Positions 12,931 through 24,146 of a stretch of DNA of 64,000 bases are shown piece by piece. This DNA is from Sequoia sempervirens. Its lineage: Eukaryota > Streptophyta > Pinopsida > Cupressales > Cupressaceae. Each line of letters begins with the position of its first letter. Position 1 is the first letter of the stretch. The position numbers and the translations under genes are program-made. Location of the stretch: NCBI GenBank assembly GCA_007258455.2, contig VDFB02373365.1, forward strand, positions 219,180,162-219,244,161. The letters run 5' to 3'. The notes under the pieces are model-generated. The model was not told the origin of the DNA and searched no databases. It saw only the letters and a list, made by a program, of their open reading frames with translations.

Positions 12931-13061
12931 AACATGGCTTATTCCTAGAAGCCAATAACTTAATATGGTTAGTCCTCTCTAATATGGGATGCATCCTCCC
13001 ACGTCACTAAAGTCTCATCATTTGGGTCCCACTAAATCCAAAAACACCTGATATGCTCTAC
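12931..13061 (-). pseudogene. Element A: chromodomain-like C-terminus of pol
   Basis: The minus-strand translation includes WDPNDETLVTWEDASHI, the signature of the C-terminal chromodomain of plant Ty3/gypsy integrases (W..P..EATWE). It is preceded by VEHIRCFWI and a stop, and followed by decayed codons running to the polypurine tract. It is the only trace of pol in A. Because gag sequence lies directly upstream, the protease to integrase-core part was deleted in this copy or its founder. Stop codons make it non-functional. Confidence 0.6.
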
Positions 13062-13791
13062 TTGCATCACCTACCATTGGCTCAGAAGCGACTTGTATCT
13101 GACTATAACCTGAAGTACTCCCTTATGGACACTACCTCACAATATGTCCCTACTGCCCACATGCGAAGTAGCCTATGCCTCATCCAAATCCTCTACCACC
13201 ATACGGTGCACTTGATTGCTAAAATCTATCTCGTGAAGGTGTCAAATGTGTGCTTTATGTCAGCTTCACGGTATGATCTGGTCTATTACGTTGCCAACTT
13301 CGGATCTTCCTATTTTGAGATCTATCTCCCTACTGAGACTGATAGTTCTCAAGTATCAACTGGGAGTGTTGTTGCTACTCACCCTTAGTGGGTGCTTGAT
13401 GGCCTTTAGATGACCTTGCAGCTAGGACTACACCTCCATGCGAAACAACACCTGATGTTGGTGCACTGCCAATCTGAACTCCTATGTGTCCTCTAAATTC
13501 CATAGCCAAATTTTCTTCTACCAGTCGATCCTTCTCCACTACTACCTCCATTGTCTTCGGCTTGAAGACTCTAACTCCACCATTGATTCAGGTGTTTAAG
13601 CCCCGAATGAAATGTTGAACCAACATTCCCTCATCATGACTGATTCCTGCATATTGTTTCAATTCATAGAAACATCATTCATACTATTCAACGCACATCA
13701 ACATCTACCTAAGGTCATGAAACTCATCTTCCCTACATTGCCTCCAATGATCTGAAAGGAAGCGAGCCCTGAACATGTCCAGAAATAGCTC
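13062..13791 (-). pseudogene. Element A gag, C-terminal part with zinc knuckle
   Basis: Continues the gag interrupted by element C. Translation gives LFLDMFRARFLSDHWRQ, LKQYAGISHDEGM and VQHFIRGLN, matching the retrotransposon gag fold ('F...f...Y.p'...'F..GL'). Near 13126-13178 it has YFACGQ.GHIVR.CP, a zinc knuckle whose first Cys reads as Tyr. Several in-frame stops and shifts are present. The right-hand half is at 21130-21671; the two join smoothly once C and one copy of AGCTC are removed. Gag would coat the element RNA in virus-like particles. Confidence 0.7.
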
Positions 13792-15260
13792 TAGTCAAGG
13801 AGCACATAGGAAACACTAGGAAATTAGGAAGTCGAGGATGCTTTTTTGTTTTGATGTTTATCTTGAAGGTCATGTTGACCATTGAGTAGAGAAAATAGTT
13901 TAGGGATGTGTTTGATCTCTAGGTTAGAAGTTGAGGAAGGGTGGATGAGTTTAGAAACTCATTTTTCTTAGTTTACTAGAAATTGGCAAAAGTTGCATAA
14001 TGGTGCATTTTGCAACTTTTCCACAATGTAACTGACATGTCCAACTAAGGGGAGGCATAACTAATTTTATTGACCTATTTAGGGTGTGCCTCGACCTAAG
14101 TTCAGGGTTTGAAAAAAATGTTACTTTGATTGAAGTTCTTGAAATCAAGAAAACAGTGGTGTTTAGTGTGAATTTCTGATTTTGTCTCAAAGTAGAGTTT
14201 TAATGGATTGAATATGTTCTTGTTTTATATGTAGGATGTAGTGTACTGATAGATTAATCCCTATGTGGTAGAAATTTAGATTTCTAGTTCAGTTTCAAGC
14301 ATTACTGTAGATAGTTGTTTCTTTGCATTTGCTGATTTGACAAGTTTGTTAGTAGAAAATGGAGGCTTAGGTCACACTCCCACTATACATAACATACAAC
14401 CTCTTGGGAATTGTGTCTAGACTCCATGATTGTAAATATGGTAGGGTTAGGAGTCTTTAGCAGTCAGGGTATCACTGTGAGAGACTTCTCCTAGGTGAGC
14501 TAAGAAGAGTCCGGCTAGGGAAGTCAAGAAGTGTAGAGCACTTGGGTTGTAGGGGTGTTCATCTCCTGGAAAAACACGGTGTGGAGAGGGTAGACATGAG
14601 CCTTGAAAAGGTATTGAATTTAGGAGGGGGCTCCATCTAACCGTCTGGTGATAGTAATATCTAACAGTTGCAGGAAGGATAGGAAAATGGCTTAAAAAGC
14701 CCTAATTATTGCCAAAATGTGGTTTAGGCCTGTGTACGGTCAGTTAAGGGTTAAGACCTTTAAAATATTCAAATGGTAGGAATAAGGACCAAGAAGCCAA
14801 AGGAAATATTCTAAGTTCTTTGGGAAAGTTTGGAGAGACAACCTGTTTTCTCGGAAGTGGAGACCTAATTGGTGCTCTTAGGCTAGTAGCCTTTTTTAAA
14901 CCCTAAATGAGGGTTTGGTGGAAGCGATGAAAAGATGGAGTTAGGAAGTTACTTCAAAGCCATGATGGGATGGAAAAAATTGTTTGAAGCCTCTCCATAC
15001 CCTTGCAAAGCTGAGTTCAAGGTTTGGAGTAGAATAGCCTTTAGGGTGGATTAAGGGCTAAGGAAGAGTTAGTGATATTGCATCAAGATTGACTTCATGG
15101 GTTGAATTGTGATGGTAGTGGGGTTGGCTAGGAGAACTAGGGGTACCTAAAAATGAGGAAGGTCCTAAAGTTAAGGTGCTGAAGTAAGACACCAAGGAGG
15201 TTTTGCAAGCAAGACCTAGAGCAGGAATCAGTGAGTGAATCTTCCAACCCCTCCCTATCA
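13792..15260 (+). repeat. Element C 5' LTR
   Basis: Starts TAGTCAAGGAGCAC, where the 3' LTR has TGGTGTAAGAGCAC, so the terminal TG has mutated to TA. It ends CCCTCCCTATCA, followed by the primer-binding site. It matches 19660-21129 throughout with scattered substitutions. An ORF of 79 codons on the minus strand is duplicated in both LTRs and is not considered a gene. Confidence 0.88.
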
Positions 15261-15262
15261 GA

Positions 15263-15274
15263 TTGGTATCAGAG
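15263..15274 (+). other. Element C primer-binding site (tRNA-iMet)
   Basis: TTGGTATCAGAG, complementary to the 3' end of plant initiator tRNA-Met, lies two bases after the 5' LTR. This fixes the LTR boundary and the plus orientation. Confidence 0.88.
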
Positions 15275-15336
15275 AAAGCAAAAGATTTGGGATAGAATAA
15301 TATATGTAAGAGGTTGAGTCTAGTGATTCTACCATC

Positions 15337-16285
15337 ATGGTGAAAAATGCAGAATTGGCTAAGATGGTCAAAGGATATGAGAAAGACAATAGGCTTTTGA
15401 GGGAAAGAATAGACCAACTTGAGCAAGCATTGAATGATGTGTAGTTTGAAGGAAGGGTACCAAAGAAAGAAAAGGTTGCAGAGGAAGATAAAATCCTTGA
15501 ACCTGATCCTGTTTTGAAAGAAGAGCCTTTCTTGAAGGCATTGAAGGCTTTGAGTGGAAAATCACTTGAAGGCATACCACTGTTTAGTGGGAAAATAGAA
15601 GCTGATCTAGTTATAGATTGGAATAGAAAACCATTTTGAATGTGATGGAGTCACTGAAGCACATAAGGTAAAGGTGGAAAAATCAAGATTGAGAGGTTCT
15701 ACCTTGACATAGTGGAAGTTCATTCAGACAGTGAGGGAAAAGGAAGGCAAGCAACCTATCTCTACTTGGAAGGGAATGGTTGCCAAAGTGAGAGAAGCAT
15801 ACATGCCTGATGATTATGAAATTCATTTGCACAAGAAAAGACAGAGCTTGACGAAAAGAGACCAAGATGTGAACTCTTATACTAAGGAGTTTCAAAAACT
15901 TTGTATGAGATAGAATGTTACAGAGGATGAAATTCATAAGGTGGCTAGATACCTTAACAGTTTGAAGTGGAACATTCAAGAGGAGATGACTCTTCTAAGT
16001 CCCAAAATAGTGCACCAATGCTATCAATTGGCTATAAAGATTGAAGAGAGGAGTAAGAGGAAACAAGACCAGGCCTCTAAGAGCAGAGGAAAAGGAAAAG
16101 ATCAAAGAGGACATATAGGTGGATACCAAGGTAGAGGGACTAAACAAAGAAATTAGGGAGAGTCAAAACTTACTGAGTATGGAGGTGAAGCAACTTCTAG
16201 AGGAGGCTATGGAAGAGGTAGAGGGCCTCAAGGAGGTTCAAATAAAGGAAGAGGAGCAGGAAGAAGTAGCTCATACTTTTCCAAT
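15337..16285 (+). pseudogene. Element C gag
   Basis: Begins with an ATG about 60 bp after the primer-binding site: a coiled-coil-like MVKNAELAKMVKGYEKD, then EEPFLKALKALSGKSLEG. A frameshift and stops follow near 15443 and 15640. The capsid-type region is recognisable at 15731-16156 (TWKGMVAKVREAYMPDDYE, LTKRDQDVNSYTKEFQKL), broken by one TAG at 15911. A Gly/Arg-rich linker (RGKGKDQRG, GRGRGPQGG) leads to the zinc knuckle. The order and motifs are those of chromovirus gag, which packages element RNA. Non-functional here. Confidence 0.8.
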
Positions 16286-16897
16286 GTGAAATGTTATAAT
16301 TGTGGTCAAGTAGGACATCCAGCTTATAGGTGCCCGGAGAAAGCATCTTCATCAAATACTGAGAAGAGAGTGGCATATGCACAAGTGGACACCATGCGTA
16401 CGAAATCACAAGAGGTTAGTCACATTGAATCAGAAGTGGGGGAGAATTTTATGTTTAGAAGAGTTTTGATCAGACAACCAATCAAGGAAGAGCCAAAGCA
16501 AAGAAAAGCCTTATTTAGAGTGAGATGCAAAATACTTTGGAAAGTATGCAAGGTTATTGTGGATTCAGGTTCAACTAATAACATCATCTCTGAGGAGGCA
16601 GTAAGGAAGTTGAAATTAGAGAAAATACCCCACACTAATCCTTACAAGGTGACATGGTTGAACCATGGACAGAGTGTTCTTGTCAATGAGCAAACAACAG
16701 TGGAGTTCTCCATTGGAGGATACAAGGACAAATTTATTTGTGATGAATTACCCATGGATGCATGCCATCTTCTATTGGAAAAACCATGGCAGTATGATAG
16801 AGGTGCCATCTATGATGGAAAGGAAAATACTATCTCATTCAAGAAGGATGGAAAGATATTCAAGTTGCAGTCACTGTCAGATGAGGAAGAAGGATAG
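16286..16897 (+). pseudogene. Element C zinc knuckle and aspartic protease
   Basis: A 203-codon open stretch. Residues 3-16 are a complete CCHC knuckle, CYNCGQVGHPAYRC, which binds nucleic acid. About residue 88-96 is VIVDSGSTN, with the catalytic D-S-G of retropepsins; further on, HLLLEKPWQYDR corresponds to the conserved 'LLGRPWqyD' segment. The protease would cleave the gag-pol polyprotein. This segment is unbroken, but the polyprotein is stopped on both sides. The ATG is internal and not a real start. Confidence 0.85.
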
Positions 16898-16972
16898 TCA
16901 AAGACCCCTAGTGTCTTATTAAGCAGTGGAAAAGAGTTCCTTAACACTCTACATCAAGGACGTGAAGGATAT

Positions 16973-17701
16973 GTGGTTATGGTGCATCCCAAGGAAGAAG
17001 ACAAAGCAAAGAAAACAATGATACCCGAAGTAGTCCAAAAGTTGTTAGAACAGTTCAAAGACATAGTGAGTGATGGAACACCAGCAACCTTACCTCCAAA
17101 GAGAGCCATTAGCCATCAGATTGACTTCATACCAGGGCCTTCATTTCCAAACAAAGTAGCTTACAAGCTTCCACCAGATCACAACCTAAAGGTAGCTAGA
17201 CAAGTGCATGAGTTGTTAGACCAAGGATTAATTAGGAAGATCATCAGCCCATGTGCAATACCAGTGGACTTAGCAACCAAGAAAGGTGGTAAGTGGAGGT
17301 TATGCACTGATTCTAGAGCTATAAATAGAATCACAATTAGGTATAGGTTTCCTATTCCTATGATTGAGGACTTGATGGATTATCTTGGAGGAGCTCATTA
17401 TTTTACCAAGTTGGATCTCAAAAGTGGATAGCACCATATCAGAATCAAGGATGGAGATGAGTGGAAGAAAACCTTTAAGACAAATGATGGGTTGTATGAG
17501 TGGAGAGTTAGCACATTCATGAGGCTCATGAATGAAGTGCTCAAAGACTTTACATGGATATTTGTGGTGGTATACCTTGATGATATACTCATCTTTAGTA
17601 AGACAGAAGAAGAACACCTAAAGCATGTGGAGTTGGTTCTTAGAAGATTGCAAGAAGGGAAGTTAGCCATCAACCTAGAGAAATGTGAGTTCTTCAAATA
17701 G
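16973..17701 (+). pseudogene. Element C reverse transcriptase
   Basis: RT motifs in order: the 'PP' linker and fingers (ELLDQGLIRKIISPCAIPV), KKGGKWRLCTDSRAIN, the first catalytic Asp in FTKLDLKSG (17398-17428), then a stop where the usual 'Y/HHQIRI' begins. After a frame change comes the active-site box YLDD at 17573-17584, followed by [14 protein letters not shown]. Between GLYEW and [10 protein letters not shown] about eleven residues of the normal 'lvMPFGLtNAP' segment are missing. The polymerase is therefore inactive twice over. The frame also ends in TAG at 17699, where family members have Gln. Confidence 0.88.
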
Positions 17702-17707
17702 GAGGTT

Positions 17708-18187
17708 GTGTATTTTGGGTTTGTAGTATCCCAAGGATCATTGAAGATGGATCCAAGCAAGGTGGAAGCTATCCTAAACTGGCCTACACCAACTATAGGG
17801 ACAGAGGTAAGAATTTTTCATGGATTGGTTCAGTTTTATGGGAAGTTTATAAGAAACTTTAGTGGCATATGTGCACTAGTCCTAGATACAATCAAAGGTG
17901 GCTTAAATACTAAGTTTAAGTGGACTCAAGAAGCTAAGAAAGGTTTTGAGCAACTAAGAGAAGAAGTGGCAACTCAACCTATACTTTTGTTACCTAGCTG
18001 TGACAAGTCATTTACTATGGAATGTGATGCCAGTGGAGTTGCAGTAGGAGGAGTGCTAATTCAAGAAGGCAGGCCTATAGCATTCTTTAGTGAAAAGCTT
18101 AATGAAGCTAAGAAAAAGTATTCTACCTATGACCTTGTTCAACTGTCAGTAAAGAGCATTGGAATAGACAGTTTCAAGGATCTCTAA
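17708..18187 (+). pseudogene. Element C RT connection and truncated RNase H
   Basis: The connection region (MDPSKVEAILNWPTP, GLVQFYGKFIRNFS) leads into RNase H with MECDASGVAVGGVL, whose Asp at residue 107 is the first catalytic acid. The domain stops after KKYSTYDLVQLSV, so the rest of RNase H and its other catalytic acids have been lost by an internal deletion before the integrase begins. RNase H would remove the RNA strand of the RNA:DNA hybrid. Confidence 0.85.
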
Positions 18188-18958
18188 GGTGAAGATGAAG
18201 ACTTCTCGGAGGCATATAAGGTATGTTCTAATTTTGAGAATCATTTTCATAGTTAGTTCTCAGAGTATACATTGCAGAGTGGACTTTTGTTCAAAAGAAA
18301 TCAGTTGTGTGTACCAAAAGGTTCTATGAGAGAGAATCTTATCCAAGTGAAACACAATGGTAGTCTTAGTGGTCATTTTGGTATCAACAAGACAATGGAG
18401 CTAGTGCAAAGGTTCTACTATTGGCCCAAGTTGCCAAGGGATGTCAGGAGATATGTGGAGCAATGTGTAGTTTGTATGAAAGCCGAAGGGGGAGCTAGAA
18501 ATGCAGGTTTATATCAACATCTACCCATTCCCAATAGACCATGGGAGTGTGTTAGCATGGATTTTGTTGTAGGACTCCCTAAGACTAAGATAGGGTTTGA
18601 TAGTGTCTATGTGGTGGTAGATAGATTCAGCAAGATGAGTCACTTTATCCCTTGCAATACCACATATGATGCTAGCTACATTTCTCACCTTTTCTTTAAG
18701 GAAATTGTAAGGATCCATGGATTTCCTTTGAGCAATGTATCAGACAGGGATGTGAAGTTCATGAGTCATTTTTGGAAGACTCTATGGAGTAGATTAGGTA
18801 CCAACCTGTCTTTTGGATCAACTTACCAGCCTTAGACCAATGGGAAAATAGAGGTGGTTAATAGGGTGTTAGGTAACCTTCTAAGGTGGCTAACCAAAGA
18901 GTATGGATAGACATGGGACTTGGTCATATCATAGGATGAGTATGCATACAATGACAAT
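18188..18958 (+). pseudogene. Element C integrase, zinc and catalytic core
   Basis: The HHCC zinc domain is complete in the open stretch 18272-18835 (His28, His35, Cys65, Cys68; HNGSLSGHFGINK...CVVCMK). The core follows with MDFVVGLPKT (first Asp, residue 97), SDRDVKF (second Asp, residue 158) and, after a TAG, TNGKIEVVNR carrying the catalytic Glu. Two more TAG stops occur at about 18909 and 18932. All three catalytic acids of the DDE triad survive as codons, but the reading frame does not. Integrase would insert the cDNA into chromatin. Confidence 0.85.
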
Positions 18959-19597
18959 GTGAACATGACTACAGGGAAGAGTCCTTTTGAAATAGTGTAT
19001 GGAATGCACCCAAGAGGTGTGTGTGAGCTTAGGAATCTAGGAGCTATGGAGCATAGGAGTGGAAATGTAGAGGATTTCTCTCAGACCATGAAGGAGATTC
19101 AAGAGCAGGTGAAGAAGACAGTCACCGAGGCTACTCAAAAATTGAAAGAGAAGGTGGATTTATCTAGAAAGGATCTACAATTTGTAGTAGGAGACTATGT
19201 TATGGTCCACCTCAACAAGTCCAGGTTGCAAAAGGGGATATCAACCAAGTTGCAGATGAAAAGAGTGGGACCATGTAGGGTATTAGCCAAGTATGGGAAG
19301 AATTCCTACAAGGTGGAACTACTTGCAGATTTAGGGATTTCACCAGTGTTCAATGAAGCTGATATGATCAAATATAAGGGAACAATCAATGACATGGATC
19401 AGAATAGTAGGGATATCTTCAAGGATGTAAGCAACATAGCCTTACCTACCCAAGACAAGCTTCAGGCAGAAAGGATCTTGGAGTCAAGGGTGAAGAAATC
19501 TACAAGGCATAAAGTGTACATGGAGCACCTCATCAAGTGGAAGGAAAAGCCAGAGTCTCAGGCTACATGGGTAGATGAAGCTCAGTTTCAAAAGTAG
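18959..19597 (+). pseudogene. Element C integrase C-terminus and chromodomain
   Basis: A 212-codon open stretch. It starts in the conserved TTGKSPFEIVYGMHPRG segment, passes the 'GPY/F' region (KLQMKRVGPCRVLAKYG) and ends with a chromodomain over about the last 43 residues (AERILESRV, YMEHLIKWKEKPESQATW). Chromodomains in this position define chromoviruses and are thought to steer integration to particular chromatin. The stop at 19595-19597 is probably the natural end of pol, about 50 bp before the polypurine tract. Confidence 0.88.
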
Positions 19598-19644
19598 GGC
19601 ATTTATGTGTCATTCATCTCTCCTCACATTCCCTAGTGTTGGTG

Positions 19645-19659
19645 TAGAGAGGGGGAGAA
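19645..19659 (+). other. Element C polypurine tract
   Basis: A purine run (GTAGAGAGGGGGAGAA) sits directly before the TGGTGTAAG start of the 3' LTR, the expected site for plus-strand priming. Confidence 0.85.
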
Positions 19660-21129
19660 TGGTGTAAGAGCACCTAGGAAACACTAGGAAATTAGGAAGT
19701 CTAGGATGCATTTTTGTTTTGATGTTTATCTTGAAGGTCATGTTGACCATTGAGTAGAGAAAATAGTTTAGGGATGTGTTTGATCTCTAGGTTAGAAGTT
19801 GAGGAAGGGTGGATGAGTTTAGAAACTCATTTTTCTTAGTTTACTAGAAATTGGAAAAATTTGCAAAATGGTGCATTTTGCAACTTTTCCAGAATGTAAC
19901 TCACATGTCTGACCAAGGGGAGGCATAACTAATTTTGTTGGCCTATTTAGGGTGTGCCTCAACCTAAGTGCAGGGTTGGAAAAAAATGTTACTTTGATTG
20001 ATGTTTTTGAAATCAAGAAAACAGTGGTGTTTAGTGTGAATTTCTGATTTTGTCTCAAAGTAGAGCTTTAATGGATTGAATATGTTATTTTTTTATATGT
20101 AGGATGCAGTGTACTGATAGATTAATCCTTGTGTGGTAGCAATTTAGATTTGTTGTTCAGTTTCAAGCATTATTGTAGATAGTTGTTTCTTTGCATTTGC
20201 TATTTTGACAAGTTTGTTACTAGAAAATGGAGGTTTAGGTCACATTCCCACTGTACATAACATACAGCCTCTTGGAAATTGTGTCTAGACTCCATGATTG
20301 TAAATATGGTAGGGTTAGGAGTCTTTAGTAGTTAGGGTATCACTATGAGAGACTTCTCCTAGGCAAGCTAAGAAGAGTCCAGCTAGGGAAGTCAAGAAGT
20401 ACAAAGCACTTGGGTTGCAGGGGTGTTCATCTTCTAGAAAAACACAGTGTGGAGAGGGTAGACATGAGCCTTGACAAGGTATTTAATGTAGGAGGGGGCT
20501 CCATCTAACTATCTAGTGATAGTAATCTCTAATAGGCGCAGGAAGGACAGGAAAATGGCTTAAAAAGCCCTAATTATTGCCAAAATGTGGTTTAGGCCTG
20601 TGTACGGTCAATTAAGGGTTAAGACCTTTAAAATCTTCAAATGGTAGGAATAAGGACCAAGAAGCCAAAGGAAAGATTCTAAGTTCTTTGGGAAAGTTAG
20701 GAGAGACAAACTATTTTCTCGGAAGTGGAGACCTAATTGGGGCTCTTAGGCTAGTAGCCTTTTTTTAACCCTAAGTGAGGGTTTGGTGGAAGCAATGAAA
20801 ATATGGAGTTAGGAAGTTCCTTCAGAGCCATGATGGGAAGGAAAGAAATTGTTTGAAACCTCTCCACACCCCTACAAAGCTAAGTTCAAGGTTCGGAGTA
20901 GAATAGCCTTTAGGATGAATTAAGGGCTAAGGAAGAGTTAGTGATATTGCACCAAGATTGACTTCATGGATTGAATTGTGATGGTAGTGGGGTTGGCCAG
21001 GAGAACCAGGGTACCTAAACATGAGGAAGGTCCTTAAAGTTAAGGTGGTGAAGTAAGACACCAAGGAGGTCTTGCAAGCAAGACCTAGAGCAGGAATCAG
21101 TGAGTGATTCTTCCAACCCCTCCCTATCA
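19660..21129 (+). repeat. Element C 3' LTR
   Basis: Begins TGGTGTAAGAGCACC after the polypurine tract and ends CCCTCCCTATCA, followed by the AGCTC duplication. It is the partner of 13792-15260 and retains the intact TG start. Confidence 0.9.
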
Positions 21130-21671
21130 AGCTCCCATGTGACCATGCTAATATCCAAATGTAACTTTTTCTCTTGCAGCCACCACCAAGTGGATGCAAA
21201 GCATCTTAGTTGCATGACTACACACCGAGCTTTGGTATTGCTACAATATGGGTGCATCACAAAGCATCGATCCAAATCAATTAACCATGTTTTCGCTTCC
21301 ATACCTCCTCCAGTACCATCGAATGTAGGCGGGTGTGCTCTCATCAAATCTCTCATATGACCGGCTATCACTAGATCTTAATCTACTGTTACTTCCCTTC
21401 GCCTTGGTGACCTTTCCCTTTCTCTCTTGACCCGTTGCTCCTCCTTTGGCCTAGGTCCCAACTGATCAAGAATCTCTCCTAGAATGTGCTGCAATTGTCC
21501 ATCCAAACCAGGTTGTCCTGAGTTCTGCCCACCTCCTGATGGATTATGTTAAGGACTTAGTCATTCCTCATGTTCTGAACCGTGGATACTTGGTGGTGAT
21601 GGAATTTAGTGGTTGGCTCTACGGCCACCACCTCAGCCTCTTCTTTGGCCATGACCTCTACCTCGAGGCAT
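21130..21671 (-). pseudogene. Element A gag, N-terminal part
   Basis: On the minus strand a start at 21669-21671 gives MPRGRGHGQRRG, an Arg/Gly-rich leader typical of plant gypsy gag. After decayed codons, the capsid region follows: AHPPTFDGTGGGMEAKTWL, DLDRCFVMH and ARCVVMQLRCFASTWWW match the retrotransposon gag family ('PPtFdG...WL..m...f', 'k...A...L...A..WW'). It is cut after VTWEL by insertion of element C and resumes at 13791 with LFLDMFRARF. Frame breaks show that it is dead. Confidence 0.78.
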
Positions 21672-21766
21672 GATCCTAGACAAAAAATAGAGTTATGTAA
21701 GATCAAGAGTTAATGAAATGGTTTCCTAACGGACACAAACTACCCAAAGGACCCAGTGTTAGAAAA

Positions 21767-21785
21767 CCTGGCTCTGATCCCCAGT
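21767..21785 (-). other. Element A primer-binding site (tRNA-iMet type)
   Basis: On the minus strand, ACTGGGGATCAGAGCCAGG follows the LTR end (…GATGTTACA). It matches the initiator-Met site TGGTATCAGAGC except at two positions. The location right next to the right LTR shows that this LTR is the 5' one. Confidence 0.75.
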
Positions 21786-23723
21786 TGTAACATCCCACCG
21801 CACAAACCCCAAAGGAACAAATAAATATGCAACAATTTTTCTTTTTAAAGAATATAGTAAATGTTCTTAAGTAGTCCAACTTAACCAATGTTCTAAGTTG
21901 TACAACTAACTCCCTTGGGGTACACAAGGTGACATTACTCAACTAACCCATAACAAAGATAATAGATTAAACATTAAATAACCAATAATGTAAATCCAAT
22001 CATCATGACATCAATTAAAACATTCATTCATGATATCAAGACAAATGTGAATATACCAATTAAAGCCATACATACATATGACAATAAATGAATCATAAAG
22101 ATATAAAGTATATATATTTTGACAGATACAACACAACATAATCAGTAATTACAAATGATAGTTCACAAATGATTACATGGCTTGAATATACATTACATTA
22201 ATCAAATAGTACAACATAATAAACATATAAACAAATTACATCAAGATCTTCCCAACATATGTGGGGGTCGATACATTAATAAATAAATTACATTTGAAGT
22301 GTAAGCATACATCTAGTACATAAGAACACTCAATCAACAACACCTGCCAAAACCCTACAATGAAAGATACAACTGCATCCAAAGGGAGACCCAACGGGGT
22401 GCGAAGCACATTCCACCCAACCACCCCCATGCTGGGAGTAGACAAGGAAGGATCCCCAACCAATAACATCTATCAGTAACACAAGACTAACTCCAAACAT
22501 GATAACAAAATATCACTAGACCACACAGAAACTAAGCAACAATAAATCACCAAAAGTCATAACAATAGACCACCTTCGATACATAACAATAAATCACTTT
22601 CCAAATATTACAACAAGAAGTCACGAAACACATCATCATAAAATTTCAAGTGATAATATCAAACACTACTTCTAGAGGACCTCAATAAAACAACACAAAT
22701 GGAATGTTAGAGGAGAGTGTCATTGCATGGCTTTACATGGATTATCTAGACAACCTATCAAAAGCTAGCGCCTCCATCTCTACATGGATTATCCAAACAA
22801 CCTAGTTCAAGGTGTTGCCTCTGTCTATAGTTCTCCAAATAGCCTATCTCAAGGCGCCGCTCCATAGGGTTACTCATGCGGAATCGTTAACCTTTCATGA
22901 AGACAAGGCAACGATCTTGCCAACCATGACCTTCTCGGTCCCCATTAGATTGTGATAGCACTAACATGTGGATGAGGCATCACAATTATCTTATTAATTT
23001 TTATCCCCACCCATGATTAATTACTTAGGTTATCACTGATTACTCTAACTCTATGTGGGTTACCCTGACAGCCCCTTTGTGTGCCAACCCCCACTTAGAG
23101 CCACTCTCTCTAAACACTCAACACAAAATATCCAACACACAAGGATTGTATTAATAAGAATTACTGAACCAACCAAATGGATCATCTCCGAGGCATAACC
23201 ATCTCACCCAAAATGATATGTATAACATTCACAAAAAGTAGAATCCAAGTGTACATTAAGATTACCACCAAAACCAAAACATAAAGACAATCATCAAATT
23301 ACAAGATAGAATATAAATCATAGTATCCCCACCTATGGAAGTTCTAAACAACAACTTAAGCTCCTATAAAAGGATAGGCTAACTCTAGGATTTTTCCGCA
23401 AGGCATAAACCCGAATAAAAGAAAACCACAATTAAACGAATAATATTGAGAAATAAATTACATAGTCAATGCCATAAAACTCATTTTAATAAACAACAAA
23501 TTTCGCCAATTAAATAAATCAATTACTTGAGAACATTCGATTCAATTCAAAGCACATAATTTATTTCTAATTCTCACAATTACACTATAACATTGCATCT
23601 TTTAAATTTAACTAATCAATTTAATTATAATCACGTAGCTTATTCCCAATTTTCTCAATTAAACTATAATATTATAACTTGTAAAAATTATCCCATTAAT
23701 TCAAAATCTCAGCATATTAAATC

Positions 23724-23724
<1 letters not shown>

Positions 23725-23758
<34 letters not shown>

Positions 23759-23848
23759 TATATACATATATATATTAAAATAATATATATAAATTTATGC
23801 ATTTAAAATATATCATAAAAATTGCCTTTATAATACACAGTAACTTAA

Positions 23849-23908
<60 letters not shown>
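23725..23908. repeat. (TA)n and (CA)n microsatellites
   Basis: TA-rich run at 23725-23780 and (CA)n at about 23852-23908, longer than the matching tract in the left LTR. Confidence 0.95.
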
Positions 23909-23909
<1 letters not shown>

Positions 23910-23912
<3 letters not shown>

Positions 23913-24146
23913 TGGCTATGTTTTAAAATTCTTTTTTTTTTAACTAATTCAAATTCATTTCATTTGGTTTTGATTTATAATATATATATACATATATATA
24001 CATATATATACATATATATATATGTATATATATATATGTATATATATATATTATAAATCAAAACCAAATGAAATGAATTCGAATTAATCAAAAATTGAAT
24101 TTGAATTAATTAAAAAAAATGAATTTGAAAACATAGCCATTAATAT
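23910..24146. repeat. 237-bp imperfect palindrome
   Basis: The left arm starts TAATGGCTATGTTTT and includes CATTTCATTTGGTTTTGATT. The right arm ends with the inverted equivalents (AATCAAAACCAAATGAAATG ... AAAACATAGCCATTA). The arms are about 100 bp or more, separated by a TA/CATA-rich loop; the right arm has about 20 extra bases. The left LTR of A has only the right arm, directly after its (CA)n tract. The second arm therefore arose, or was lost, after the LTRs separated. Confidence 0.8.

Larger units (their letters stand above)
13792..21129 (+). mobile_element. Ty3/gypsy chromovirus C nested in A's gag
   Basis: LTRs of 1,469 and 1,470 bp (13792-15260 and 19660-21129) enclose gag, protease, RT, RNase H, integrase and a C-terminal chromodomain in the gypsy order. 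It has a tRNA-Met primer-binding site after the 5' LTR and a polypurine tract before the 3' LTR. The 5-bp target duplication AGCTC is at 13787-13791 and 21130-21134, inside A's gag. The LTR pair is visibly diverged and the polyprotein carries several stops and frameshifts plus internal deletions in RT and RNase H. C is therefore an old, inactive copy, but younger than A. Confidence 0.92.

Noticed and set aside
13951..14190. A 79-codon minus-strand gene, with a twin at 19819-20058
   Set aside because: The two copies are simply the two LTRs of element C; no domain and no support outside the repeat.
15058..15580. Minus-strand ORFs opposite the start of element C
   Set aside because: They are antisense to the LTR end and gag, which have clear sense-strand motifs.
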